Positions 1 to 11,051 of a stretch of DNA of 64,000 nucleotides are shown one piece after another. Under the pieces are notes generated by a model. That model searched no databases and was not told where the DNA came from. It saw only the letters and a program-made list of their open reading frames with translations. The stretch's first letter is position 1. Every line of letters starts with the position of its first letter. A program made the translations under genes and the position numbers. The stretch is from Harmothoe impar (taxonomy: Eukaryota > Annelida > Polychaeta > Phyllodocida > Polynoidae): positions 41,831,523 to 41,895,522 of the forward strand of contig OX381717.1 in assembly GCA_947462335.1 (NCBI GenBank), given 5' to 3'.

Positions 1-78
1 GACCTATAGGCTATAATCATGAAAAGAAATCTTTAGTGAAATGCATGTAAATGATGCTTTATGCTTTATACCCCTTTG

Positions 79-275
79 TTATCATGATACATTCATGCAG
101 CCCTGGCAAGTAGCTAGCAAGAGTTACGTGAATTCATCATTCCAATGGAGTCAATAGTCTCCCGAAGGTGTGGCTTGATGCATTCATGCAGCCCTGGCGA
201 GCTATTTATAATGCCCAAAAGGCAGTATGCACTAATGTACTATGTTGTTCTCAAAGGGTTAACTCGAAGCAGAGA
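79..275. repeat. Dispersed repeat family R1, copy 1
   Basis: The phrase CATTCATGCAGCCCTGGC occurs twice here, followed by a segment ending in CAAAGGGTTAA. The same pieces (ATGCATGAATGCA, CCTGGCRAGT, AAGGGTTAA) recur in both orientations at about 5.61, 15.17, 39.27, 46.59, 57.5 and 57.84 kb. Non-coding and diverged; its class is unknown. Confidence 0.6.
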
Positions 276-1339
276 AGAGACAACCCGACATCAAATTACA
301 CAAATGAATAGTGTTCATTGATGCATCCTATTGTGCACGGCCCAATTTGGTAGAGTGTCTAAATTGATTTCACCACATATTGGCCAAGATGTACAGTCTC
401 AATCTTGAATAGTCTCTCAGTGGTGTATTTCTTTCGCGGTGAAATTCAATCGAGTAATGCAATTACACAGTGGGGACTGCAGTCTATCTTTGGTATTTGC
501 CAAAGTAATAAATGCCAGAAACCTATTTACATGGACTATAAACAGAAGAATGAAGAAATCTGATATGTCATCATTTTGCTGCATTTACCAAATGGCATTG
601 CAAAATATAGAATGCAAATTGACGAAGGAGCATTCATTAAGATATCCAATTTCATGCAAAATAGTCTAATTCCCTCTGGTTCTCAAAATTGCAATGAGAT
701 AAGGGTTTAGATAAGGCCAAAAACGGAAGTGTTTCAGATTAAGCAAGCAATACAGCACTTAACCTCGATATCGTTTCTCAGTTTTGAATTTATTTTTCAG
801 GTCATTTTAGGGCTATTTGATGGCCCACGATTCGAGGCCAGGTTATGCGAGTCAGCACTCAAAACAATTTTGAAGCATAGTAAAATATATCTATAAAATA
901 AATTCTGATCATGTCACCTGAAACATACATTTCTTTTGCCTGAATAAAATAATGATGATGATTAAAACTGCCTCAGTCATATCATTTCTTTAATTAAATT
1001 TGGCAAAAAAATGTATGAAAATCCTAATTAATAATTAGCTACGAATGAGGAAAGAATAGAAACAAATGAGTTAATTAATCAGTTTCTCCAAGATCGGCCT
1101 ATTTGCCCCATATTTCTGTATGCACGTCTGATACCAGTTTTTCCATCTTTACCTCCTAGATTTGAATAGCGTTGATTAGGGTAGGAATGTGATTCTAATG
1201 CCAGAGGGCTACTCTCAGGCACTGTATTAATACATCACGCCGAGACATGCACACGACAGCTTGAGGCTAAATACCCTTCTGAAAGAGATAAGGATAGAGA
1301 CTGGAGTACATGGAATAAGCACGACCACTGTCATATCCA
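276..1339. other. Gene-less stretch
   Basis: AT-rich sequence with short, unremarkable open frames. I see no coding signal, RNA gene or clear repeat structure here. Confidence 0.6.
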
Positions 1340-1531
1340 TATCTATACCAGAAAGGATGACATGATGCCTCAAGGCTTCAAGTCCATAATGATATCGTCA
1401 TACTTGCATCAATGTAGCGTCAATGATGCCGTGGTTAATTACTCATTGCCGCTGCATTGATGCCAGTATATGACGATATCATTATGAACTTGAAGCCTTG
1501 AGGCATCATGTCGTCCTTTCAGGTATGGATA
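1340..1531. repeat. Hairpin MITE-like element, arms about 75 bp
   Basis: Positions 1340-1414 and 1455-1531 are near-perfect inverted repeats. The arms start TATCTATACC and end GGTATGGATA, and both carry GATGCCTCAAGGCTTCAAG. About 40 bp of loop separates them. No open frame. A small non-autonomous inverted-repeat element is the simplest reading; the target duplication is not certain. Confidence 0.8.
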
Positions 1532-4500
1532 CCCGCCGACCCCTGGGGAGTGTATCAATCGTGTAGAGTCGGACAAAATGATATATTGTATTAAAACATC
1601 ATGCTACCCTTAATCATTCAGGGGCCGCAAGTTCTTTAATGCGCTTTGTCAACATTATTCACGTGAACGTGGGTTGGGGGGGGGGGGTAAAAAATGTCAA
1701 TCCTTGGCCGGGGGGGTACTTGTTTATAAGAGAAAAGCATTATTGTGCCATAAATAGGACCCGTACACCCCGACCCATTCGGGAGGGGGGAGAAAGCACA
1801 TTTGGATTCCTGTAGGGCTATAGGTGAAGATGAGCACATCCTTACAGGGTTTAGCACGCCCCCTTACTCCTCTCCACTGGCTGCACTAGTCATCGTTTGA
1901 CGCCCAACCACAACCAGGTATAGGGTAGACTCACCATGATTATACATTGTCTCAGACACCTGAATCACTTGAAGTTGTCCATGCATGATACTCCCTATAG
2001 CTATGATTGTTGCATGCTTGCAAGCAGAACACTTCAGTTGTACAGTTATATAGAAACAGGGGGATTAGTATGCTTCTAAAAATGCACATGCAAATGTCCG
2101 GCTCAAGGTGTGTGTCCGACCCATGGTGAATCTACCCTATACACCCCACAGACACTGAGCAGCTCTGACCAAACTGAGCAGTTCACAAAAGGCACTGTAG
2201 GGGGAGCCACTGCTTCCTACCCAGTCTGTGAGCAACTCATTCCGTATTGAGAGACGGCGCCACCCATCGAGGTTAATTACCTCTCTGTATGGTTACAGTC
2301 ATTTTTAATATCCTCAGGAAAATGCATGTTAATTCATGCAGTTGGGTTCAGTGTAGACTAAGAATATGCTCGGAGGAGAATGCCTCTGCTGGAGAGTTGA
2401 AGCACACAGAGAGGCCTTTTGGATCACTCGATCTGCTCCAGAATGGTAGGAGGAATATAGAAGTGGTGCTCAGCAGGGGGAACCACCCCACCACCCCCAC
2501 CATCCCACCACCACCACCACCCAGATGCACAGACAAGGCGTGAGTGACTAGCGAGCAGGTCAGTGAGATAGAGATATCCATATAGGGACTGGAGTCGCTG
2601 GCAGCGGAGAGTGTTGAGTGACTCAGGCGGGCCCTTTAAGAGGCTAACCAGGACCCTGGAGGAAAGAGCAGCTCACTGGGACTGGGAGGGAGCACTGTGT
2701 AGGGAGCAGATCAGGAGCAGCTCCTCCTGGGTTCTGGGAGTGAGCAGCTTTAAGCGTTACGCACTGGATGAGGTGAGAGGACACCCACCTAGGGCGCTTA
2801 TCAAGCCTGAGGCATGGCACTTGGCACCATTGGAGATCTAATCAGGGACTTTGAGGTTAAATCGTGAACCACTTATCTCTCCTGCAGGCAAGGCTTATTG
2901 TTATCACTTATCCTTTCTTGAGAAAAGACTTTGTGAAGCCTTTATCAAGCGTGAGGTCTGTGACGACTGCAACAGTGAAGCTCTTATCTTGGATGTAATC
3001 AGAGATATTGAGGTTATATCTTGAACAAAGCCTTATCTCTCATGCAGAAGATATACTTGGGAATATTTAGCCTTTCGAGGTAAAAGCTTAGTGAAGGATG
3101 CCCTTTCAGAGAGGAACATCATATCTTTCTAAGCGAATCAAGATACTTTGGAATACTCATGAACTTTGCGTTTGCAAACCCTATGTCTCTTAGGGTCTGT
3201 TAGGGTAAGATATGCCTTGAGGAGTATGGACTACACTTCTGAGGGAAGGACACAAAATGTGCAAGCCATATCCTTTGGAATAGGAGGCTTTGGAAAAGCA
3301 GCATGCTCATGGCATACTGGTTATGGAAAAAGGCAATTTTGTGACAGCTATCTTTTGGAAGCATCACCTTTGGCTATTATAGTGCCGTTTATTTATTACA
3401 ATAAACCATTGTACTGATGCCAAATGCACCAGCATACACCTAATTGAGTGTGTCAGTCAGCCAACAAAATGCAGAAAGGGAGATGTAAAAGACAATGAAT
3501 GCATATGATTATACAAAAGGGACAACATACATATTGTTGGAATCTCCTTCAATGGAACTATATGATTCTTATCTAGAAAAATATATTTATAGACCTTATT
3601 GTGGGTAAAGCTGTAGGGATAAAATATTGAGTGTAAATAAAGAGCAACTCAGTTTTGCTCCTGTGTGACTTATCCTTATCCGGCTATAACATTATTTTAT
3701 TATAAGGCAGATAATTAAGGAGGATACGGATTAAACTTCATTTTACTCATACAAGACACTGGATTGAATTACATCAAATTGACATGAGTTATCATGACTG
3801 CAGGATAAAAGCTAAATGTCAAACAATAATAAGCCCTTTATAAGTAGGGGCAATAAGAGTGAAAGGGCAATATGGACTCAAATTAACCGTAAAGGGTTTT
3901 TAGTGTTTGCGCAGGTGCCTCATTGGACCACTGGCCCCAGATGGCTACAAGGGCCTTTAAACTGTGGTGGAACATGAACATTAAAACTACTCTATCACAT
4001 AAAGTACCCGAGTCTATAGTACTGACAATACACACTTCATGGCCATGTAAATGTGGGAAATCTTTCAACCTATAGTTGAAGCAATGTAGCCTTCTTACCA
4101 ATGTTCACCAGTTTTGGTGATATTCATACGCATCATTTTCTGCCCGCTGATTGGTTCTCGCAGTAACCAGCGGCAGAAAAGTAGTTCCCCCATCATGCTT
4201 GCATACCAGTGATGATTCCTGGGAACAGAGGTCGAGATGGTGGCAGTGTGGAGTAATCTGTGAGATGACAGCCATTTAAAGGAGCAATATCACCACTCAC
4301 ACTTAACCACATAGTAGGACTAGAACAGAATACAGACATGAATGGGACACCCTCGGCGATTACGCCGCTTTAATGTATGGGATCCTCTACTGGGAAGTGA
4401 TATTGCATATTATCATGATATACATTGCCTCTATGTCTAAGACTCGCAGTAGTCTATAACAAAGACAGCACATGCTACATGGACCAATACAAGCTCAGGT

Positions 4501-5120
4501 ACAATCTATGCACAGATGCCACCTTAGGTAGGTACTCACACAACTGGAGGTGACCATCACTGGAAGCATAGACATAACTCCTATTCAAGTCTATGCTGGA
4601 AGTGCCACTGGAGCTCTGTGAAGTGACACTGGAGCTCTGTGCACACCTCTTCCAAGGCATGCAGTGACCCATAGATAGATACCTACACCACTCGGAGAAT
4701 TTGTTTCTTCCAGGGTTCTAGACAACCAAATACCTTGATTCATCTAAGGTTTTACAGTCCTACTTATTCTTACTACCTGGGTATCAGAGCCAATAAGAAT
4801 ATTGTTGAACAATATTAGGGGTTCAGATGCAATGACTAAATACTATGTCTTAGACTGTTCATACATCAGTAGTAACCCCTAGTTTATTCTAGTCTTACTA
4901 GCTAACAGTAAGCACGCTTCCCTATTGGCTATACAGCACCAATAGTTGTTGTAGTTGAAAAGGGCAATTGCTATTGACAGGAAAACCCACGAGTGTCAGC
5001 TGCACCCTCTCATAGCAGTGACTCCTATTGACAGCACATTGACAGTTGACAGCTGCTATTGACAGCTGTAAAAAGGGTTTCCTTGCAGAGGGCACCAGCT
5101 GCCTGAACCTTAACCCCGAC
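1532..5120. other. Gene-less stretch
   Basis: No coding region recognised. It contains a poly-G run near 1677-1687, a CCA-rich low-complexity run at about 2484-2522, a short inverted repeat at about 4139-4181 and a 23-bp tandem duplication at about 4600-4643. The 2,580-2,800 part is more GC-rich than its surroundings but has no convincing exon. Confidence 0.55.
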
Positions 5121-5126
5121 CCACCT

Positions 5127-5314
5127 TATATATATCTCAAAGTACCAGTGCTCACACCACTCTTACTACTGGTGGAGGGACAGTAAGATTTGGGCATTTA
5201 AAGAGCAAGGAAAGCAGAGTGGATAAGATTTCTTGGATCAATCCTCGCCCCAAACGGAACGGAGCCTGGATACTACTATTACTGCAGTGCAGGGAGATTA
5301 GCCTGAGGGTGAGT
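5127..5314 (+). promoter_or_regulatory. Candidate TATA promoter plus ATG-free first exon
   Basis: TATATATA lies at 5127-5134. An initiator-like TCACACC begins about 27 nt after its first T. The next roughly 155 nt contain no ATG and end at a strong splice-donor match (GAGGGTGAGT, GT at 5309-5310). TATA, initiator, ATG-free leader and donor in this order fit a non-coding first exon of a plus-strand transcript. I cannot identify the downstream exons. A chance arrangement is possible. Confidence 0.3.
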
Positions 5315-5607
5315 TACTGTTTTACTTTCAACTGTCATGAAGTCGTTTAACATTGGATGCAGGGAGGACAAAACTATAAAACCTGTGTGCAAGGAGGGAA
5401 TTAACAGTTTCCGGCACGTTTAAAGATCTTTTAGGTCTTGCACGCGATTTCAAGATATCTCTGTGTATTGGAGTGGGGTAGGGGTGGTGGTGGTTGGGGA
5501 CTCGGGCAGGGGATGGCAGGGGAGACAGTGTCATGAGATATTGGTAAGGTGTGTAGCCCATTAAACTAGTTCAAATATAGTTAATTGTTTAATTACATAT
5601 CACTAAT

Positions 5608-5752
5608 GTATTATGCCCCTTTATCGTCAAGATGCATGACCACAGCACTCACGAGTTGAGTGCTCACCAGTGCTAAATTAAGGCACTGTAAGTGGTCTAA
5701 ACTCGCGAAAGGCATTAACGCAGCATGTTCCACATAAAGGGTTAACCTGTTA
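5608..5752. repeat. Repeat family R1, copy 2
   Basis: Contains AAGATGCATGACCACAGC, GAGTGCTCACCAG and the terminal AAAGGGTTAA shared with the other R1 copies. Diverged and non-coding. Confidence 0.45.
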
Positions 5753-5835
5753 GCAGCAGTATTATTGCGGGAACCAATCGCATGTTACCGTTATTGGTTT
5801 GGGAGACAATACACACTGAAAATCCATAGATTGAA

Positions 5836-6190
5836 ATGGTTAGTCAGTACAGACTATCCTAGGTTCGTCATATGTGTGTTAGTCATAATGGCAAAGTTAT
5901 ATTCAAAAATGACTGAGGGGTCAGTCAGTAGTGGCTAATATAGGTTCATCAATTTGGTGTGTTGTATTTGTATACCTCTAGTTGGGGCCACCTGTAAGAT
6001 ACCATGATCACCACTCAGTGGCTCCCCCTGGAAATTAAAAGACTAAGGTGGGTTGGTCAGTACTGATCAACCTGTGACAATAATAACTTACCTAGGTTAG
6101 TTGTATAGGGAGCCAAAAAATGACTAACTAAGTTAGGCACTAGTGACTGAGAGATTGGTCGTATAGGGAGCCTAGGAATATCAGTGCATG
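5836..6190. repeat. Dispersed repeat family R2, copy 1
   Basis: Marked by GACTAAGGTGGGTTGGTCAG, then AACTTACCTAGGTTAG, then GGTCGTATAGGGAGCC near the end. The same order appears, partly inverted, at about 23.9-24.4 and 32.36-32.56 kb. Non-coding; class unknown. Confidence 0.65.
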
Positions 6191-8332
6191 AAAGCATTCT
6201 GCGTGAGAATTACGACACTTGCCGCAAGTCAGATTCCTAACGGGCGCGTCTTATATCTTCCCATTATAACGCAGGACAATACTACATCTAACACCTCATA
6301 CTGTCTAATCCCAATCCCAGCTAGCTTTATGGATGCTATAAAACCTTGGTACAGAGAAATAAATCTGAAGTATACTAGTAGGGAATGACATATAATGAGA
6401 GCATACATCTAAGAAATATCATAAAAAGTGGAACACTTGTAATAAAACCAGTAATTGACTGCTTGCTCCAATAATATATTTATATGTGTATTGTTCTTAC
6501 ACATTAAATAAGTTTTTATCAGGGTAGTGTTCCTCAACTGATGAGAAAAGGAAAAAAATATTGGTAGTGCTTTACTGCTTGATATTGCCTTTCATTAAAA
6601 GTATGGGCTGAATAATTTAGGTGACTTCCAGGGGTACCATAATGACTGTAACTGTTCTTCATGGAAAATAAAACAGAATCAGAATAATTATTTTTGGTAA
6701 GGAGAAACATTACGGGACTAAGAAATGATTATTAATTCTTTCTCAATTATGAGTAAGAGGCCCCAGGTGGATTGGTTTTGATTGGGTAAAATGATTAAGA
6801 ATTGTACTTTGACCTATGGAACTTGGCAGGGCCAAGAAAAAACGACCCGACCCCACCTAGCAAAACAGGGCCGACCCTAGACATTTCATATCCAACTTAA
6901 TTCTTTAAGATAGAATTGGGCTATTGGAAAACGTATAATCATAAGGAAGCACACCTATGCTACATACGTGCAGACCATAAAATAGGTTTGATGTGCTGAA
7001 ACACACACACATTATCATGTTACACCAGGAAAATACTTGTTTTTCCTGTGCAGGCAGAACGAGCATCTCTATACTAAAGCATAGGGAGACTCGTTCTTCA
7101 CAGACTCAGCTCAACGTACGAAAACCTGATCTCATCAAATAAAACCAATCTTTAAATGTATTTTCTGAGTTGAATTAATCAATAAGTATATGATGTAAAA
7201 ACAAAGCTCTACTCAAAAGTGACCATACGTCCTGTTTTGTCATGAGTTGGGTGTAGGATTTATCACAACCAGTGAATGAACTATCTGTTTAGACACTTTA
7301 TAGTGCAATCCTGCTGTCTACTGTAAATGTAGACATTTTCGCTAGTATACATTTTCGCGGATTTGATAAAAAGTACAATTTCGCTGGGATTTCATATTGA
7401 AAGCTGTTAGTTCTAGAGCTATTTTGGATAAACTTGTACATAAAATGTACAGCGCAAAATATGGTACGTTTACAGTATCATCAATATTGTTAATGGTGAA
7501 TATTTTAAATGTACATTTACCAGTGTTTGCGGTACAGTTTGAATAAAAGAAACCCCACAGAAGAGATTTCCTGCATGTTAAAGCAAGCTTCCAGTGTATT
7601 GACATTGGTCCAGATGATCCATATTTCCTGTTTATACAGGCCCCTCTGCCTCACCTCTCCCCATTAAACAAGCATTGAATGGTAGCAAGGTTTAAGTTGC
7701 TCCAACACATTGTATCCTAAAATGTTTGCAAGTAATCGAAATGATGATTATGATGCAGAAGCAAATAGGCTAAAGCTTGGATACGGCATGCTTAAAACTC
7801 TGTCTGGCTCTTAACCAAACAGGGCAACTCAGACAGTAGTTCTTTCATGGGCCCCATGTGGAGTTTATCTAGGCAAGCTGGGCTAGTACTGATATGGGTT
7901 TTGGTCATCATTGTCCAGGGCTTAGCTTAGAAAATCATTTTTTTAAACACATTACAAGCACTTCAAATCATACTTATAATATGTTTGTTTGTCATCAGAC
8001 ATTACCAATTAAGGTACAACTTTTATGGTATATTGCCAAAATGGGTTGGATCTGGCATGGACATTGCATTTGGAATCTTGGTAAGCTCAGGGTAAATTTA
8101 TTGAAGGTCTCATATGGCAGCCCGATTGGGACCCAGATGAGTATCAAAACAGTGCTGACTGGGAAGTTTCCTGATACTATATAATAGTGGGCACAGACCA
8201 TTGAGTCAACATTGACAAATGGTTGACAATGTTGACTCAAAGTTGTTTCAGCATTGATCCAACTTTGAAATAGATTTTGTACCCACTCGGATACAGCCAT
8301 ATTTTTGATAACACACATCTATTGTTATCCTA
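6191..8332. other. Gene-less stretch
   Basis: AT-rich. A fragment at about 6829-6885 (GGCCAAGAAAAAACGACCCG) resembles one arm of repeat family R3. The stretch 8180-8260 (ACAGACCATTGAGTCAACAT) is related to 24,905-25,005. The short open frames show no recognisable protein. Confidence 0.5.
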
Positions 8333-8585
8333 GGCCAAATAAAAAAAAAAGTTTGTTTCAGGTAACATGGGAGGAAAATGTAGGGTCGGTAGGTCGGATT
8401 TTTATTTTTTTAAATTTTTTTTTTTAACATGAATGTACCTGCCAACTTTTCTGAAAACCCTTAAATTGACCAAAAAAGGGTAAAAATGCGAAAATTTCTT
8501 CAAAATTGCATAAAAAACGTAGGCTCGGCGCTATTTAGAGAGGGTCGGTCGGGTGACCTGAAACAAACCTTTTTTTTCTTTGGCC
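8333..8585. repeat. MITE family R3, copy 1, with 3-bp target duplication CTA
   Basis: Terminal inverted repeats begin GGCCAAA and end TTTGGCC, followed inward by an A/T run and then GTTTGTTTCAGGTAACATG and its mirror. CTA directly precedes the element (8330-8332) and directly follows it (8586-8588). The interior is T/A-rich with TAGGGTCGG-type motifs in both arms. No coding capacity, so mobilised in trans by an unknown transposase. Confidence 0.85.
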
Positions 8586-8765
8586 CTATCTCATAGTGCT
8601 ATTATAGTTGCCCCATATCTGCAAAATTGGTACCAGCAAAATAATGTTAGAGCCTACCTTAATTGTCTGTCCATGCACAGGGGTCTCAAATGAGCGCAGG
8701 TCTCATTTCACCACAATTGTAGGACCTCCTTGCGACTTGAAAAACTCACATGAGCGGTAGCCCGT

Positions 8766-8800
8766 ATATATATAAGTGCAGGGAGTGAAAGTCAGTTGAA
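8766..8800 (+). promoter_or_regulatory. Candidate TATA/initiator core promoter
   Basis: A TATATATATAAG box is followed about 28 nt later by TCAGTTG, a good match to an animal initiator. It lies just upstream of the R4 repeat sequence, so it may be a repeat-internal promoter. No associated coding exon is visible. Confidence 0.3.
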
Positions 8801-8879
8801 TGTTATATGCTACACTTTAACCGGCAATAACGGCTTTTCATATTACAGTTATAAGCAGTGGCAATCTGACAAAATAACA

Positions 8880-9110
8880 AGTTTCTGGACTTTTATTGAA
8901 TGACACATTCACAGTTTTGCTGCTATATTTGGTCTTGCTGGCAGCCTGTGGGGAAGTTTACTTAAGGGAAATCCATTTCCTAATGGCATCTGCAGAGTTG
9001 GACCACAAGTCCCCTTTTGTAACATGCATTGCGTGTTGTGGGAACTGTGTATATTTGGTGGATTTTTGGGTGTGTGGGGAGAGGGGAAAGGCAATGTGAG
9101 AGAGAGAAAT
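8880..9110. repeat. Dispersed repeat family R4, copy 1
   Basis: Homologous over about 230 bp to 25,240-25,490. Shared order of pieces: TTATTGAATG, CTGCTATATTTG, TTACTTAA-GGAAATC-ATTTCCT, ACATGCATTGC, GTGTG-GAGAGG. Diverged and non-coding in both places. Confidence 0.65.
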
Positions 9111-9114
9111 AGAG

Positions 9115-9168
<54 letters not shown>

Positions 9169-9288
9169 AGAGAGAGAGAGAGAGCAATGGAGGGAGGGAG
9201 GGATGGAGGGAGGGAGGGATGGAGGGAGGGAGGGAGGGAGAGAGAGATATGGAGAGACAGACAAACAGACAGACAGACAGACAGGAAC
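9098..9288. repeat. GA / GGGA / GACA compound microsatellite
   Basis: A (GA)n tract at about 9119-9185 passes into (GGGA)n with GGAT interruptions and then (GACA)n up to about 9288. Open frames on both strands (Arg-Glu and Leu-Ser repeats) are products of the microsatellite. Confidence 0.95.
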
Positions 9289-9299
9289 AGTGAGTTACA

Positions 9300-10532
9300 G
9301 AAAGAATGAAATACAAACTTTCTATCTCTGTCTCTGTCTTTGAGACATAAAAAGAGTTTGAGAGTAAGAGGAGTACAACTTTTAGGTGGAGAATAAACAG
9401 GAGAAGAAATAAGAACGTGAACATGGATAACTATATATAGAGGGCGTAAATGAATGAAGAGGGAGTGAGGTAGTCATCGACAGACAGATGAAGCAATTTT
9501 ATGGGGATTATAATACATATTGTTCAAGAACAGACAGGAAATCTAGACAAAAGGGAGGCCGTCAAATCTGGATTTATAGACATGCAAAATGAAATTAAAA
9601 AAGAAGAGAATTGTATTGATTTAACAACTGATAACCTTCAGAATCATCCTTTCAGGGAAAAACGGGAAAAGACTTCTTGTCCCTACTTTACACAACCACT
9701 GAATGCCTTGTTTACAAGGCTCACTATGCTTATGTGTACCATGGTTACCAGCTGGCTCTGGCCAATCAGAGCTCAGGGATTTAGTCTGTGACATCACTTC
9801 CTTTGTCCAGGCAGACTCACTCTCCAAACAGATTGTGAGTTGACTGCCAAATAAGGCAACTATCTTAGAGCAGATGTTTAGGACTTAGGTGATATTTAGT
9901 GTTTGAGGTGATAAATCCCCATGGGAATTTGGGGCTTGTGTCAAGCTGAGTAAAACTCAGGGTGTATGATGGTACAATTGGAGTGGTTTCGACTTGAATG
10001 TCTCATCAGGTGTGAGTTGTTAGGAAATTACTGAGGTTGATTAGGGTCCTTACCAGTAATTCTAGAAGAATAAGTTAGTTGAACTTGTAAACAAAGTGGG
10101 ACTGGGAGATGGGTGTTAAGGTCAAACCCAGTCCAGTCTTGTTTGTGGCAATATGATCTGGGGGGTTTCTAGTCATAAATGGCTAGTAATGCATAGAGTA
10201 GTCTATATTTGTAGAGTTGATCATAAAGGTGAAGTTCAGGTATTTTTTCAAAAAAAAAAAGTGACTTAGTATGGTACACTAGTTAGGGTGTCACTGACTC
10301 CACTTTAATTAGTGTTTGGAGTCGGTTACCAATTCAAACTGAGGTTTGTTGGTGGGGGCAGTGCAGTTAATTGGATGCCCATGTGGCACTAACAAAGCAT
10401 AGGGTATTTCGGTTGGACAATGTCCGCATGATATAAATGTCATGTAGTTTCCTTACCTAGGCATATGAGACCCTCTTTATTAATATCTTGTTGGTTTGAC
10501 GGATAATTGAAGGTCGTGGGCCTAGGTCTAGT
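9300..10532. other. Gene-less stretch upstream of the Penelope-like copy on the plus-strand map
   Basis: Ordinary sequence with no coding signal. The part nearest 10,533 is presumably 3' non-coding sequence of the minus-strand Penelope-like element. I could not locate the element end or a pseudo-LTR. Confidence 0.5.
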
Positions 10533-11033
10533 TTAGTCTAGTAGATTTAACCCATTTGGTGTGATGCTACAGAGGCGATGCATCCACCGTCGTTCCTCCA
10601 CATTCAGTTCCATAATTCCGGCTGGAGATCTTGGTGGGTTCTTGATGAAGCTCAAGACCGTGATCTCAAGGCCTTTCCATCTCGATGGTTGTTGTGGAGG
10701 AGGGGGGCATAGGTTGAAGTGTCTGCCAACCGGTTTGTCTCGGTTGTTTTCTATGTCCCCATGGTGGCCCTGGAAACGGTCCATAATGCGTTCCAAGGTC
10801 TGTCCAACATATTGTATGCCACAGGATGTGCACGTGATGGCATAAATGATGTTGGCACTTTGACAGTTCACAGAGGTCAAAGTCCTGAACTTCCGACCGG
10901 TAGAAGTCGATTGTATGAAGCCACGTTTGTTCATTTTTGGGCAATATCTACAGTTCAGGGGGGTGTTGCACGGATATTTTCTAATGTGTGGGACTTTTGA
11001 TGTAGGGGTCTTTTGGCTTGTTGACGCTCTCAC
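10533..11033 (-). CDS. GIY-YIG endonuclease domain of the Penelope-like element
   Basis: About 166 codons from an arbitrary GTG, in the same frame as the reverse transcriptase upstream and seven codons after its TAA. Visible parts: CX5CX2C at residues 22-31 upstream of the nuclease; IIYAI at 62-66; two cysteines (C68, C71) between the GIY and YIG positions; YVGQT at 75-79; an Arg/His-rich helix (DRFQGHH) at 85-91; a further His at 105; Glu-rich MELNVEERRW at 141-150 with the likely metal-binding Glu; and a terminal NGLN. In PLEs this domain nicks the target DNA and primes reverse transcription. It has no start of its own, so it is best read as the C-terminal part of one polyprotein split by a stop codon. 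Confidence 0.92.
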   Translation of the reverse strand: MRASTSQKTPTSKVPHIRKYPCNTPLNCRYCPKMNKRGFIQSTSTGRKFRTLTSVNCQSANIIYAITCTSCGIQYVGQTLERIMDRFQGHHGDIENNRDKPVGRHFNLCPPPPQQPSRWKGLEITVLSFIKNPPRSPAGIMELNVEERRWMHRLCSITPNGLNLLD

Positions 11034-11051
11034 TAGTTCATCGCCTAAACT

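Noticed and set aside
8909..9424. Open frames of 90-170 codons on both strands
   Set aside because: They are translations of the GA/GGGA/GACA microsatellite (Arg-Glu, Leu-Ser, Pro-Ser repeats) and have no non-repeat core.
10561..11000. Plus-strand frames of about 94 codons
   Set aside because: Antisense to the Penelope-like endonuclease.
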